The notes under the pieces: generated by a model | Seen by the model: only the letters and a program-made list of their open reading frames with translations | Told to the model about the DNA's origin: nothing | Databases searched by the model: none | Shown: in pieces, positions 1 through 11,074 of the stretch | How the letters are laid out: every line of letters begins with the position of its first letter | How positions within the stretch are numbered: position 1 is the stretch's first letter | Source of the DNA: Branchipolynoe longqiensis | Taxonomy: Eukaryota > Annelida > Polychaeta > Phyllodocida > Polynoidae | Assembly: GCA_030323885.1 (NCBI GenBank) | Contig: CM059189.1 | Span: forward strand, 45,825,015 to 45,889,014 | Direction: 5' to 3' | Length of the DNA stretch: 64,000 nt | Position numbers and translations under genes: made by a program

Positions 1-982
1 GCCTGGGGAGCGGGATGCTTGCTTCTAAGCAGCTCCCCTAATTCCCCTCCTTCCCTCCAGGCGGCGCCTCACCCACCTGCTATCTGCCCTTTTCGTGGAA
101 GGAATTAATAATATAGTCAAAGCGGAATGAAGAAGGAAGACTATTACTTGGTTTATAATACATTATATAGGACATATATATATAAAACCTCCACTGCGAC
201 TGACACAGGTCTAGCGCAGCAGAAGGCGAGGTGGGCAGATGGTGGCGCCACCAACCAGTGCAGTTTGGCAGAAGTTGTTATCGAAAGGTACAGATGATAG
301 ATTACCTTCCGTATATTTATACTCGCATAATGCATTATGCATCAGATATCTATATATTCTCTGGATTGTTCTGGTGTTAGGTCCTAGCAGTGTCAGAGGT
401 CAGGTCAGGACTGGTACCGACTTGTGACTATGCGTACATTATCATGGTGCTGCAGGACTGTGTGATGTTTTACGTCCTAGCAACAGCTAATGTAATATCA
501 GACTGCCGGACTGGGATACTGTGTGCTAGGACTATGAGTCAGCACCCAATACTTATTCAGATTATTTTAAGAATGAGCAGAGTAGTCCTGGAGTAAGCAG
601 GTAAGTATTACTCCCAAATGTAATGTATGCAATAGGGAGCATCCTAACCATTACTCCCAAATGTAATGCGGAGTCTATGCAATGGGGAGCACCTTAACCA
701 TTACTCCTTAATGTAATGTAGAGTCTATGCATATATATATCAGGCTTCAAATCATTATATATATGCAGTAGTCCATACATGAGCCACATCAGCACACGGA
801 AGCAGCAGGGACGACGCTGACCTCTGTTGCCCTTCTGAGGCAACAGGTGGCAGCAGGCTAGCCAAAGACAGTCCCCGAGCGGACTGCCACTCTGCAACTG
901 GCTAGCAGCCACACCCGAACCATGAAAGGTTTCCTGCAGCCCGGCGGGTCAGGGGCGGGTCAGTTTGATGCATGAAGGCCCA
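1..982. other. No gene; decayed repeat DNA
   Basis: No convincing coding sequence. About 375-530 resembles a decayed reverse-strand copy of the SINE seen intact at 3819-4144 (it keeps the 'gtcctagcaac' and 'accgacttgtgac' blocks). A short direct duplication containing 'ttactccc..atgtaatg' recurs at about 608-725. Confidence 0.4.
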
Positions 983-1336
983 GTCACACCTAACCGGATT
1001 GGGGGAAACGGACAGAAAACAAACAATGTCTGGTTTGTGTCCATACAAGTTTTGAACATGCACAGAACTAGGTACGGATGCCGCCGGACTGACGTCTACA
1101 GTTCTTGTCCGGTTTGATTTTGTTTTGTCCGTTGGCTATCCATTCATGTCCGTTTCTTGTCTGTTTCATGTCCGTTTCATGTCCGTTTCATGTCCGTTTC
1201 ATGTCCGTTTCATGTCCGTTCGTCCAGCAGCCATTTACCCAATAGCGCAACATTTTGACACATTTTAATACATTTTGATACTTATCACCACCGGTCTAGA
1301 CAATTCTGTCCATTGCTCAATCCGGCGAGGTGTGAC
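983..1336. mobile_element. MITE with 19-bp inverted ends
   Basis: The left end gtcacacctaaccggattg is matched, inverted and with few changes, by the right end at 1318-1336. There is no coding capacity, so this is a non-autonomous DNA transposon of unassigned superfamily. The middle (about 1145-1222) holds a tandem 11-bp repeat, tttcatgtccg. Confidence 0.6.
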
Positions 1337-1614
1337 AGCTGCTTGACTGATGACTGCTGAAAAAGGGGGACAATAAACTTGAGAAACCTATGTGATTGTC
1401 ACTGTTGCTCCTTCTGCGTAGCCATCATGGTGATGGAACTGAGCAACATTTGTTCACTTGTTCAATGAAGTCGGCTGTGAGTTTCACTTGTCCGTCTGAA
1501 TGTTCACTTGTCCACAGTATTTACCTTATATACATAAATATATACAAATATATACATGTATATCGTGGCTAAAAAACTATATATCTTATATATAAATATA
1601 TATATATATATATA

Positions 1615-1736
1615 CAGTGTTTGAAATAAGCAACATTTTTCACTTGTCCCCTGGACAAGTCTGGTGTCATTTTCACTTGTCCGTCTGAATTTGCACTTGT
1701 CCCTGACTAGCGGACAAGCTCTTATTTCGAACGCTG
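1615..1736. mobile_element. Short palindromic MITE
   Basis: Starts cagtgtttgaaataagc and ends with the inverse gctcttatttcgaacgctg. The interior repeats 'cacttgtcc' and a ggacaag/cttgtcc hairpin. The same cacttgtcc words occur just upstream (1440-1520), suggesting a second decayed copy. The superfamily is not clear. Confidence 0.5.
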
Positions 1737-1861
1737 CATCCACAGAACTTCTGGACACACAACACGACACCTCCTATCACATATATTTGGCAGCGAAGCC
1801 TTGTCCCAGTTCACTTTAAACCCTTGTACTCCATTGTAATTGCTATATATATATATATATA

Positions 1862-2181
1862 CAGATGAACCTCGATCCAACGGACTAATACGGGGGAGCA
1901 GTTGTCCGTTAAAGCCGTTTGTCCATTGCAGCGAGGAAATCTGAAGCACTGGTGGTGGCTACTGAAGTATTGCTGGTGGAAGGTTGGGGTTCAGAAGACT
2001 GGGGTTCAGGAGGCTGGGGTTCAGAATGCTGGGGTTCAGGATCCTTGCGTTTAAAAAATGTGTCAAGTTTCAACTGCTTGCCTCACTGATACTGTTCCCT
2101 AATAACTAGTTTTTTTTTTTTTTTTTGTCCGTTGGATCCGGAATCCGTTGCATCGGTGTCCGTAGGATCGAGGTTCATCTG
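1862..2181. mobile_element. Tc1/mariner-type MITE flanked by TA
   Basis: Inverted ends CAGATGAACCTCGATCCAAC and the complementary GATCGAGGTTCATCTG lie between TA dinucleotides (1860-1861 and 2182-2183). TA duplication with CAG-type ends is typical of non-autonomous Tc1/mariner elements. The interior includes short direct repeats of 'gctggggttcag' and a T18 run. Confidence 0.65.
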
Positions 2182-2239
2182 TACATTTGAGACATATGGA
2201 CATGTTACATACACCAATTAGTAAACTTGACACCAGCAC

Positions 2240-2430
2240 ATACACTGGCGACTGGTTGGCTCAGTGTCAGGATAATGTGACTGAGTGGGATATCACGTCA
2301 TGGTTCTGGTGGCCTAGTCTTCCAGTGGGGCAGCACTATAAAGTCGCCATGAGTGCGCACTGTCACAAGTCGGGACCCATCCTGATATGACCTTAGATGT
2401 TGCTAGGACGTAAAACAACAACAAACATAA
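2240..2430 (+). mobile_element. SINE fragment, 5' truncated
   Basis: Matches the body and tail of the full SINE at 3819-4144: 'cagtgtcaggataatgtgac', 'cagtggggcagcac', 'gcgcactgtcacaagtcggg' and the tail 'gaccttagatgttgctaggac' followed by acaacaacaaac. The tRNA-derived head is missing. Confidence 0.65.
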
Positions 2431-3524
2431 ACTGGCTGGTCTGTCCTTTCTCCGAGTGCGTTGAAATACCATCAATCAGCTACGGCCCTGCCGCACGATC
2501 CTACTCCCCCTCACACTATGATATCTATCATACACTCACGCAAACTTGAAAGCAGATTATATTCTGTAATGAAATATTACAACCTGCAATATAGAATTTC
2601 AAAACATGTGGCAACTTACAACACAGCACCAGTCCCGACCCGTACACAATATTCGTCTCTTCAATAGACAACATAATTATCACAGTCCGAATTTACATTC
2701 TGGGGGTGATAACTTTTTGTTGTTGTTTTGCATCAAGTTAGAAAGTTAGTCGTTGGTGGCCATTGTCATCTTTGAGAGCAGAGTGCTATGGTTTTGAGTT
2801 TGTGCCATTATTATTGTTGTTATAGATGAATAGATTAACACTATCTATAATAACCATAGTTTAATAATATACTTATCTCCCTCTCTACATATCATGCATA
2901 ATGTAATATACGAGTATAAAGGCTCGGAAGCGGTTACTTTCATTAAATTGTATACCGATTATGTTTATGTCCTCCTTCCTGTACATGACTCACAACCTGT
3001 GGCGCCACCACCGGCTGTTTCCGTCCCTAACGAAAGCGGGAACCTCACTCGCACTGTAGGATTTGTCTATTATGTACTGTAGCTCCCCCTTTATAAATAT
3101 ATATATATATGTGTGTGTGTGTGATGTATAACGCATTATACGAGTATACATACAAGGGTAACATGTACATCCTATATTTCCTCTTGCGCATTTTTGGAGT
3201 GACCCGCCCCCCCTCCCAGCTGTCGGGTAAATTGCCGGGCGGGCACCCCCCTCATCATCACACACTGATTTAATACACACACATAAGGGGGAGGGGGGGG
3301 GGTCTTATATCTGCAATTACCGTTTTAGGAGATATTTGACTAGTCGTGAAAGGGCAGCTTTACATCGAGTCCCCTCCCCCCACCCCCAGCTCCCCGCTCT
3401 TCCTCTCCTTCACCGCCTTGTCATCGGAGGTATGGGTAGAGACAACTCAGCAGCAGCCAGATACGACTATCACATCACAACAATCCAACATGGTGTCAAC
3501 CAGACGCATGGCCGAATGAGTTAA
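2431..3524. other. Intergenic, simple repeats
   Basis: No supported gene. Contains short AT and GT microsatellites near 3100-3125 and C- or G-rich runs (about 3205-3300 and 3370-3395). Short open frames here show no recognisable domain. Confidence 0.4.
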
Positions 3525-3818
3525 GCCTGGTACACACCTCCTGTATACAATTCACACGCTAAAGCTGACTGCCTGACGGTACCCGTCACAACCCGACCCG
3601 TCCTGTTTCCCGACTAAAACTGCTTGATTCATTTTTCGAATCTTATAAAACCTGGTACATACCTCCCGTGTAAAACCTAAAATTGAGTTTTAAGTCGCGA
3701 ATCGGAAGGCTCTGGTGTGATAAGGCGGTCACACACCTAAAGACTGAAACCGATTAAAACTCAAACTTTGTTGCGAAACGGGCAGTTTTAGGATTTATAC
3801 TGGAGGTGTGTACTGGGC
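3525..3818. mobile_element. MITE with CCTGGTACACACCTCC ends
   Basis: Starts gcctggtacacacctcc and ends ggaggtgtgtactgggc, an inverted match. An internal copy of the end motif lies at about 3647. It abuts the SINE that begins at 3819. Confidence 0.5.
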
Positions 3819-4144
3819 ATTAGAGCGTCCGTCTCCCGTGCTGGTAGATCCAAGGGGCCGTCGGTTCGAACCCCGGTCGAGTCAAACCGATGACTTAAAA
3901 ATTGATACTTGTCGCTTCCTAGCCAGGCTGCTCGGCATTATTAGGACCGGGCAAGGACTGGTGTGCTCAGTGTCAGGATAATGTGACCGAGTGGGATACC
4001 AGGTCATGGAGCCGGTGGCCTGGTTTCCCAGTGGGACAGACATATAAAGTCAGCATGAGTGCGCACTGTCACAAGTCGGTCCCCGTCCTGATATGACCTT
4101 AGATGTTGCTAGGACATAAAACAACAACAAACAAACAAACAAAC
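3819..4144 (+). mobile_element. tRNA-derived SINE, near full length
   Basis: The head (about 3819-3890) is tRNA-like with a perfect RNA polymerase III B box, GGTTCGAACCC, at about 3862. It is followed by a conserved body (tcaggataatgtgaccgagt and the gtgcgcactgtcacaagtc block) and a tail 'gaccttagatgttgctaggac' ending in repeated acaa units. At least five other copies or fragments occur in the window, so it is an abundant family here. It is mobilised by a LINE partner that is not visible. Confidence 0.75.
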
Positions 4145-4639
4145 ATGGTGACATGGATAACACCATTCACAAACACCACAAAGCACCTACCTGCCTGAAC
4201 ACCTCGGTGCAGAATCAGGAAAACAAGCACATCGACGAGCAGTTTGTATGCATGTCCTTCGGTATTTGCTGTTATTTCTGTTCCCCAATCCGTTGCCTTT
4301 GGTTTGTTTAAAACACTGTCCTTTCGGGGAGAGTGGGGGTTGACTTCTTTCAGTTAAATCCAGTTATCCCTACACGTGGCGTGGCGTGGCGTGGCGTGGC
4401 GTGGTGTGGCGTCCAGGACTGTGAGCGCGGAGTGATACTCCCGCACCTTCTGTGCGGCCGAGGGTCACGTGGTGTATATATATGTGTGTAGCGCGCCGGA
4501 TGTAGGTACGCCAGGTGACGAGAGAGGGCGCGCGCTGTGTTGACTTTGAGTCCCGCCTCTGTTTGGAGACCGACCGATCGCGGTGGGCGCGCGATTGTCA
4601 CTTCATTAAAAGGTGAACAACGCCCGGATATGTATGTAT

Positions 4640-5390
4640 GCATAGAAAGTGAGTGAGTAGTTGAGTAAGTGAATAGGTAAGTAACCCTCCTCCCCCCCCA
4701 TGGTGTTTGCGTGTGCACACATAGATACATGCCTGGATAGTGGATTGGAGTTGCGGTGGTTGGTATATATATATGTATATGATATGTATATATATATATA
4801 TATATGTATATAGGATGTATACTTAATTATGCAGATATAAATAGGCGGAGTATCGTTATTATTATTTATTTCCATTATATTACTTTGATATATTATTGTC
4901 CAATCGTTGACTTGCCCAGATTTGCCCCGGTTGCCCGTTACTAGCGCCACCATCGGGCGCTTTCTGCTGGCAACCCCTCCCGGCAAGTCACTTCCATACG
5001 CGATTTCAAACTTTTACCGGTATGCCTGTTATCTCGCTATGCCCAGACGCTCAATAAAAGTGTCCGACCCAACACTCGTCGGTATCCGTCCTTTTCTTAC
5101 ATAGCCATACTTTATATATGCATATATTATATATGTATATATATTCACATATATACATATATATATACATATGTATACATATATATACATATATATACAT
5201 ATATATACATATACATACATATATATACATACATATACACATATATTTATATACCAACCAGCGCAACTCCAATCCGCTACCCTGGCATGTATCTCTATGT
5301 GTGCACACACAAACACCACGGGGGGGGGGGGGGGGGGGGGGGAGGGTTACTTACTTATTCACTTACTCACTTACTCACTCACTTTCTAAC
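4640..5390. repeat. Large inverted repeat with AT-rich loop and G23 tract
   Basis: About 4640-4775 and 5253-5390 are inverted copies of one another (blocks 'tgtgtgcacac', 'gcaactccaatcc', 'ggagggttactta', 'tataccaacc'). They enclose a loop rich in TATACA and TATATG repeats (5110-5250). The right arm contains an uninterrupted run of 23 G (5320-5342) where the left arm has a short C run. The open frames inside come from the repeats and are not genes. Confidence 0.65.
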
Positions 5391-5656
5391 TTACCCACAC
5401 AACAGTCTTGTAGACGGAGAAACTCCCACCACTCACCCGAAACCTAAGGCCCACCAACCCTTATGCAAGCAGCCAGCCCCCTAGCGGAGACGGCAAGAAC
5501 TAACCACGTCGGGACAGACAACGAGGAGGATGAGGAGAAGTAGCGGCCTCTTTGGTGGTTGTAGCAGTAGTAGACTTGTCACTGTCTCCCGAACCCTGTT
5601 TTCAGTTAGAATTCATGATGGCCACGGCCCACCAGGCATTACTTCTGCCAGTCCAG

Positions 5657-6096
5657 TGTCGCAGTTTCAGCGCCCGGTCAGTTTCAGCGCCCAGTCAGTT
5701 TCATGCGCATGCGTCAAAATCTAACATCATCATCACTAACCTTATAAATTGAATATAATGTTTTTGGTAAAGATGTTTTCTATATGTGTACCAAACGATT
5801 TGTTTCTAGATGGTGTAATTTGAGAGATATTTGACTTCTTCTGTATTTTCTGTATGAACATTGCTCACGACCATTGACAATGCCTTGAGTTTGACGGTAC
5901 GCGCAGTGCAAAACCTTAGTTTTATTCCAAATTAATACAAATCAAGAACCCTAACCTTATAAATTTAATACAGTCTTTTTGGTAAAGATGTTTTCTATAT
6001 GTGTACCAAGCGATTTGTTGCTCACGACCATTGACAATGCCTTGAGTTTGAGTCTATACGGGCCGTTGAAACTGACCGGGCGCTGAAACTGCATCA
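5657..6096. mobile_element. Ginger1-like MITE (older copy)
   Basis: Ends are TGTCGCAGTTTCAGCGCCCG at the left and the inverse CGGGCGCTGAAACTGCATCA at the right. CCGG follows the right end; the left flank is CCAG, so one target copy has mutated. Within the left end the 'tcagtttcagcgccc' unit repeats. It shares the internal block 'ccattgacaatgccttgagt' with the neighbouring element at 6521-6803, linking the two. Confidence 0.6.
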
Positions 6097-6189
6097 CCGG
6101 GCGGCTTAAGTCAAGTGGCGAATATTGCTAAGTGCTCGAGTTGCCCTTTACTCCTGGTGATTGGGGTTGGAGATGGTGGTGGTGGGAGT

Positions 6190-6516
6190 GAGATTTGTTT
6201 GTTGTTGTTCTACATCCTAGCAACATCTAAGGTCATACCAGGACAGGTACCGACTTGTGACGGTGCATACTCATGGTGACTTTTATAGTGCTGCCCCACT
6301 GGGAAATCCGGCCACCGACACCATGGCCCAATATCCCATTCAGTCATATTATCCTGACACTGAGCTAACCAGTCCTTGTCCTATCCTATTAATGCCGTGC
6401 GCCAGGCTAGGAAGCGGCAAGAATAACTTTTAAAGTCATTCCTTTGACTCGACCGGGAACTGAACTCCCTACATTCCTCACACGAGGCCCGCGCTCTACC
6501 AATTAGGTCACCGCAC
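6190..6516 (-). mobile_element. tRNA-derived SINE, reverse orientation
   Basis: Reverse-strand copy of the SINE family. On the minus strand the head has a tRNA-like A box (taattggtagagcgcgg) and a degenerate B box (gttcagttccc), followed by the conserved body and a gttgttgttc-type tail at 6190. A Ginger1-like MITE has inserted at a CCGG in the head. Confidence 0.7.
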
Positions 6517-6520
6517 CCGG

Positions 6521-6803
6521 TGTGGCGTGCTCAGCCATGTCCCGTGCTCAGCCGTGTACCTATACTCAAACTCAAGGCATTGTCAATGATCGTGAGTAAT
6601 TTTCATACAGAAAATACAGAACAAGTGAAATATCTCTAAAACCACACCACCTAGAAACAAATCGCTTGGTACACATATAGAAAACATCTTTACCAAAAAC
6701 ATTATATTAAATTTATAAGGTTAGTGACTTACGACCATTGACAATGCCTTGAGTTTGAGTATAGGTACACGGCTGAGTACGGGACACGGCTGAGCATGCG
6801 ACA
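6521..6803. mobile_element. Ginger1-like MITE with perfect CCGG duplication
   Basis: Flanked by CCGG at 6517-6520 and 6804-6807. Ends are TGTGGCGTGCTCAGCC and its inverse GGCTGAGCATGCGACA. The inverted repeats run on for about 70 bp, including the 'tatactcaaactcaaggc' block. TGT..ACA-type termini with CCGG target duplication match the published description of Ginger1 transposons. There is no transposase, so it is non-autonomous. Confidence 0.75.
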
Positions 6804-7089
6804 CCGGTTTGGGAGTGAGAAGGCGGAGAGGGGAGGAGAGGGGGAGGGGGGGGGAGCGGCAGTGCTTCCGTTACACATGTACCCTAATGGAGTGGGTAGT
6901 CAGTGCCAATAGGCGCAACGGGTAAAACAGAGCATTTATCACAGAGGGAACTTGGACTGGCTGGTGTGGGTATGTACCTGGGACCAGTGGTAACAGGCGC
7001 GTAAGGGTGGCGGCCGTGGAGATCTTGCTGAAGATTATTGGAGATAATGTAAATATCGTTCGATCCTCAACTATTTAATAGGCTTAAAC

Positions 7090-7720
7090 TATTTTAAGGA
7101 CGATGAGTAATATTATTCATATTACATATATAATATATATATAATATATTATATATATATTGTATATATAATATACCATAATATATGGTACTATTATTTA
7201 CCCACCAATAGTACCATAGATAGACCGCTGTCTATCTAATAATAATATTTATTATGCGATATATGCCTTATATCATATACGTATGTATAAGTGCCTTATA
7301 TATAATATATAATATATATAAGGTACATCATATATATGATATATATAAGTCACACACTATATATAATATACATAATATATATTATATATATTATATATGA
7401 TGTGTGTAATATAATATTATATATAATGGTATACTATATAATATATTAATATATATCATATATATTTATATATATATTATATTTATATATTTTATTTTTA
7501 AACATTATTTATATATTATTATATTATATGTATAGTACATATAGTATTTACTTATATATAATATATAGTATATATTATACAACGTATATGTATTATATAT
7601 CATATGTATTATATATATAATATATATTATGCATCTATATATATTCTATATATTATATAGTATACCAATTATATATATATAATATTGTATTACACACATT
7701 ATATATAATATATATTTGTT
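7090..7720. repeat. AT-rich palindromic sequence
   Basis: Almost entirely A and T, with many overlapping tatata/atatat palindromes. No coding or RNA gene is visible. Likely fold-back simple sequence. Confidence 0.7.
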
Positions 7721-7825
7721 AACTTTTTATTGCATGCATATGGATATTTATTCTGGTATTTACCACTCTAATTCACAAATCTTAATATCTACTGCTGAAA
7801 TAAAGCAGTTTCGGGACTAGCAACT

Positions 7826-7860
<35 letters not shown>

Positions 7861-7873
7861 ACAATTATATATG

Positions 7874-8068
7874 CAGTAAAAGCTCTCTTACTGACCACCT
7901 CCACAGATCGACCACTCCCCTCTATCGATCGCTTTATTTGGGTCACAAACAATCGCCCATACAATACCATTGTCTTGATTTTAAAAAATCCTCCTTTACC
8001 CAACCACCGCCCTAAGTGAACCATTTATAGTCGGTTTCATGGTCGGTCAATTTAAAGAGGTTTTACTG
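7874..8068. mobile_element. Tc1/mariner-type MITE, CAGTAAAA ends
   Basis: Starts CAGTAAAAGCTCTCTTACTGACC and ends, inverted, GGTCGGTCAATTTAAAGAGGTTTTACTG, followed by TA. It shares ends and the interior 'gatcgaccactcccct' with the element at 63600-63777, so both belong to one family. Confidence 0.65.
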
Positions 8069-8160
8069 TACTGATATCCTTATTATCTCTTACACAAACA
8101 GTAATCAAGTGGACACAGGTTGCAATATGGTTACATATCCTGACGGTGAAAGAAAAGTAC

Positions 8161-8503
8161 TGTAATGGCCCACGGCCCTCCGACTCTCTCACTCACATGC
8201 AGTCACACGAAAGAACATCAAGATTCAATTCAGTGTACGCTTCACCCTTGGTTTATTGAACCATCTGCTCTCCGCGGCGTCAGTAGTTGTCTGACCCGCC
8301 CCCTGACTCGCCAGATCCCACATCGACTCTATAGGTGTGTGTGGGGGGGTGGGTCAACCACACGCAGTAGAGGTCAGCCCAGTTGGGGTCTGACCGGTGG
8401 CTACCCGTGCCGCCACCTAGCGCAGTGTAATGGTACTGCGCTGATGGCGTCGTAGTCTCCGCTGCTACCGCGTGATAGTAGAGCTCATGTTCAGACTACT
8501 ACA
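8161..8503 (-). mobile_element. LTR of an LTR retrotransposon (3' LTR plus polypurine tract)
   Basis: On the minus strand a 343-bp segment begins TGTAGTAGTC and ends CCATTACA (TG..CA termini). It is immediately preceded by a polypurine tract (aaggggggcag, minus strand of about 8504-8516). That arrangement is a 3' LTR, with the internal region expected to the right of 8516. No matching 5' LTR or clear pol gene is visible, so the element is truncated or decayed. Confidence 0.5.
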
Positions 8504-8516
8504 CTGCCCCCCTTAG

Positions 8517-9830
8517 AGTCTCACCGGTTGCAGAATGCAAACCGATGAGAATCGAGAAATGATAGAAGTCAACATGAGAACTAACTTGAAAGGGAGAGAA
8601 GCCTTACAAAGCTATGTATCCTTATGCGCAATTCCTAGACCTGCCTGCAGCGAAATAGCGATGTGAATCTAGCTAGCTGCAAGGCAAACATGTCATCAAT
8701 CTAGGTGAAGAAAGAGTCTTTAAATGAGTCGCACAAAGACAACCTCTCCCAGCCTCTATGTAGTTGGTGTATGGAATGTCTTTTGCTGGGAGAGAGTTCA
8801 TACCGCCCCCCCTCCGCCCCCCATCTCAGAAGAACCGTTAGCGGGGCGCTCCTCCTTCTACGCGGAGCGGCTCCTCTTCGAGCTTCCTCAGTCCGTCCTC
8901 CTTGTGCCCGCGTCGCCTGGCCAGTAGATCACAGATGGTATTACACCGGGGACACGCCAAACAGCCACACCCAGGACCCGCCCCGCTCGGTGCCCCGCTC
9001 CGGTGCAGATTGCATGAAAGTAGAAGGGCGGTGTTACTTATAACAATTGAGAAAGTCTCCGCAGATACAACGTTCAGGTATGCAATACATTTCATAAGAA
9101 GCAATGGGCGCCAGCAAGAACCCGGCCTCCTACAAAGTAAATTACACCCCATGTGCATCCTCCCCTGTTATAACAGGAGCCGACGCACACGCTGTCAATC
9201 ATGTTCTGCCAGAAGCGCTTACTATAGTAGTAATTTTAAAATAAAGAATGCAGCATAAAATAAGAGCCAGGGCGACACTGCATAGGAAAATCTTTTAGTG
9301 TAAAATGGACAGTGTCTACCCACCAACTCCTACACCATTGACCACCTCGTTCCACTAAATAAATTTAGAATATAATATTTCCTAATAGTGTGGAACAAGG
9401 AAGTCAAAACAGGGTGAAAGTTGAGGAATATTTAGAAATAATTAATCTAGTATATATATATAAACAAAATTATTCCGGCCCCTACTGCAGAAAAATAGGC
9501 AGAACACAAGAAGCTAGATCCTCCAATCGGGAGAAAGCTAAGCTCTTCACCATAACATATATCATCACCAATCGTACTGCAAAGAAAAATAATGTTGAAA
9601 TAGAGCAGTACGATATGCTAAATACATCATGGTTATCAATGTAAAAATAGCACCGTAGTACTAAAAAGGTATATATAATATTAAATTAGTATCAACATAT
9701 ATATATATATATATACAAGGCGGTATCCACCTCATTAAGGGAGATGAATTCATCAGAAAAAAAAAAGATTTTATATATTTATTAAAATATCTATATATAA
9801 AAAAATTAATAACCGCCACAGGGGTGCTGG
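8517..9830. other. Intergenic, possible remnant of LTR-element interior
   Basis: Moderately GC-rich to about 9200, then AT-rich. Open frames of about 105-118 codons on both strands (8838-9258) overlap each other and show no recognisable domain. If the 8161-8503 LTR call is right, part of this is decayed internal sequence. Confidence 0.35.
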
Positions 9831-9837
9831 TCTTTCA

Positions 9838-10130
9838 ATTACCCCCGACGTGGAACCCGGAATCCCTCAGACAGGGCTAGCGCCGATTACCTGCGCGAGC
9901 AGTCAACCACCGCTAGCCTAACTGCCACATGTCATCCGAGACATCACAGTATCCAGAATCCCTCGGACAGAGGAGAGCGACGCCCAACTGTACCAACAGT
10001 TAAACGTCGTCCACCACCCTGTCACCTGTCATCTGAATTTCGACGTGACGTCCAAAATCGTGCGGACGGGACAGAACGACGATTAATCGCCGTCCACCTT
10101 CCCGTCACCTGTCATCTGGATGTCACCGTC
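9838..10130. repeat. Three degenerate ~90-bp tandem units at the 3' end of a gag-like gene
   Basis: Three imperfect units each end in a variant of 'tgccacatgtcatccg' or 'gtcacctgtcatctg', and each contains a variant of 'aatccctc.gacag' followed by 'cgccg' or 'cgtcgtccacc'. They follow the leftward ORFs and may be the untranslated 3' repeats of that element. Confidence 0.45.
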
Positions 10131-11074
10131 AGCGTCAGCAGGCGCCCTTGCCGCCCGCGCCAGCAGCGCCCGATGTGCCACAGCAGCATCAGCCACCAAG
10201 CTGGCCGGCAGGCCGTGCAGCCTGTCCTCGACGCTGAAGCCGGAAAGATCCAAAGTGCGCAATGAACCATCCCAGCTCCGGAAGTCCGAGCTCCGGAAGT
10301 CATGTCGATATCGTCAATGACTGCTGCCTGCCGCGCCCTTTGCTCACGCGATGCTACCAACTAGCGCTCGACAATCTTCTTGTCCTCAACGACATTGTCG
10401 AAGTCAGCACCGCGCTTCCCCTCAACCTGACGCGCCAGAACATCCTGCGTCTGAGCGACGACCGCGTCAAAACCCCCAATGAAGGCTTTGACCAGACCGC
10501 CGACCGACTTAGTAATTCTGGCCGTAACGTCCACACGGTTGGCCTCGCAGAGACGCTCCGTGATCCCGTCCAACGCCAGGGCGACACCGTGATCAACCAG
10601 CGGGGCCGCAGTCACCACCGGTCGCACAGGTACCACCACTGGAGAGGAACCAACCACAGGAGCAGTCGCCGCTGGTTTCGCAACCGAGCTCGCAGACGGC
10701 GTCACTGCCAACTGAGAGGCAGATCCCGCAGCCGCCGATACACGTCGCCGCGGAACCTGACCTAACGACACAGGTTGCGACACCGATGCCACTGGCACCG
10801 TCGCCACGGTCGCCGGAGCCCGTGCCACCACCGCACTCAGAGTGTCGGGTGTCAGCTCAGTCACCAGTTTCCGACGCTTACAACGGCGCACGCCCCTCGA
10901 CCCAATCACCTCCGGATCGATAGTCACAACCGGCAACTCAGGCCAGTCTCTCAACCCCTGCTGGGCAGCAGATGGAGGGGGTGGAGGTGGCGGTGCGGGA
11001 GGCGAAGCTGACCTGTCCGACCCCTGGTTCCGCTGCAGCTGAATGGCAGAGCCATCGCGCAACGGCACCAGGGA
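10112..11074 (-). pseudogene. In-frame Pro/Ala/Val-rich extension of the gag-like gene
   Basis: Reads in the same frame as the upstream 11078-12441 gene after a TAG at 11075-11077, and again past a second TAG at 10361-10363. The first part is rich in proline, with an eight-proline run, and in alanine and valine. The end is more helical (ITKSVGGLVKAFIGGF, then a charged KKIVER stretch). No reverse transcriptase, protease or integrase motif is present. Frame continuity across stops suggests one longer protein, either with stop readthrough or pseudogenised. Function unknown. Confidence 0.45.

Noticed and set aside
4606..5447. Several 85-126-codon Tyr/Ile/His-rich frames
   Set aside because: They arise from TATACA/TATATG microsatellites inside a foldback repeat.
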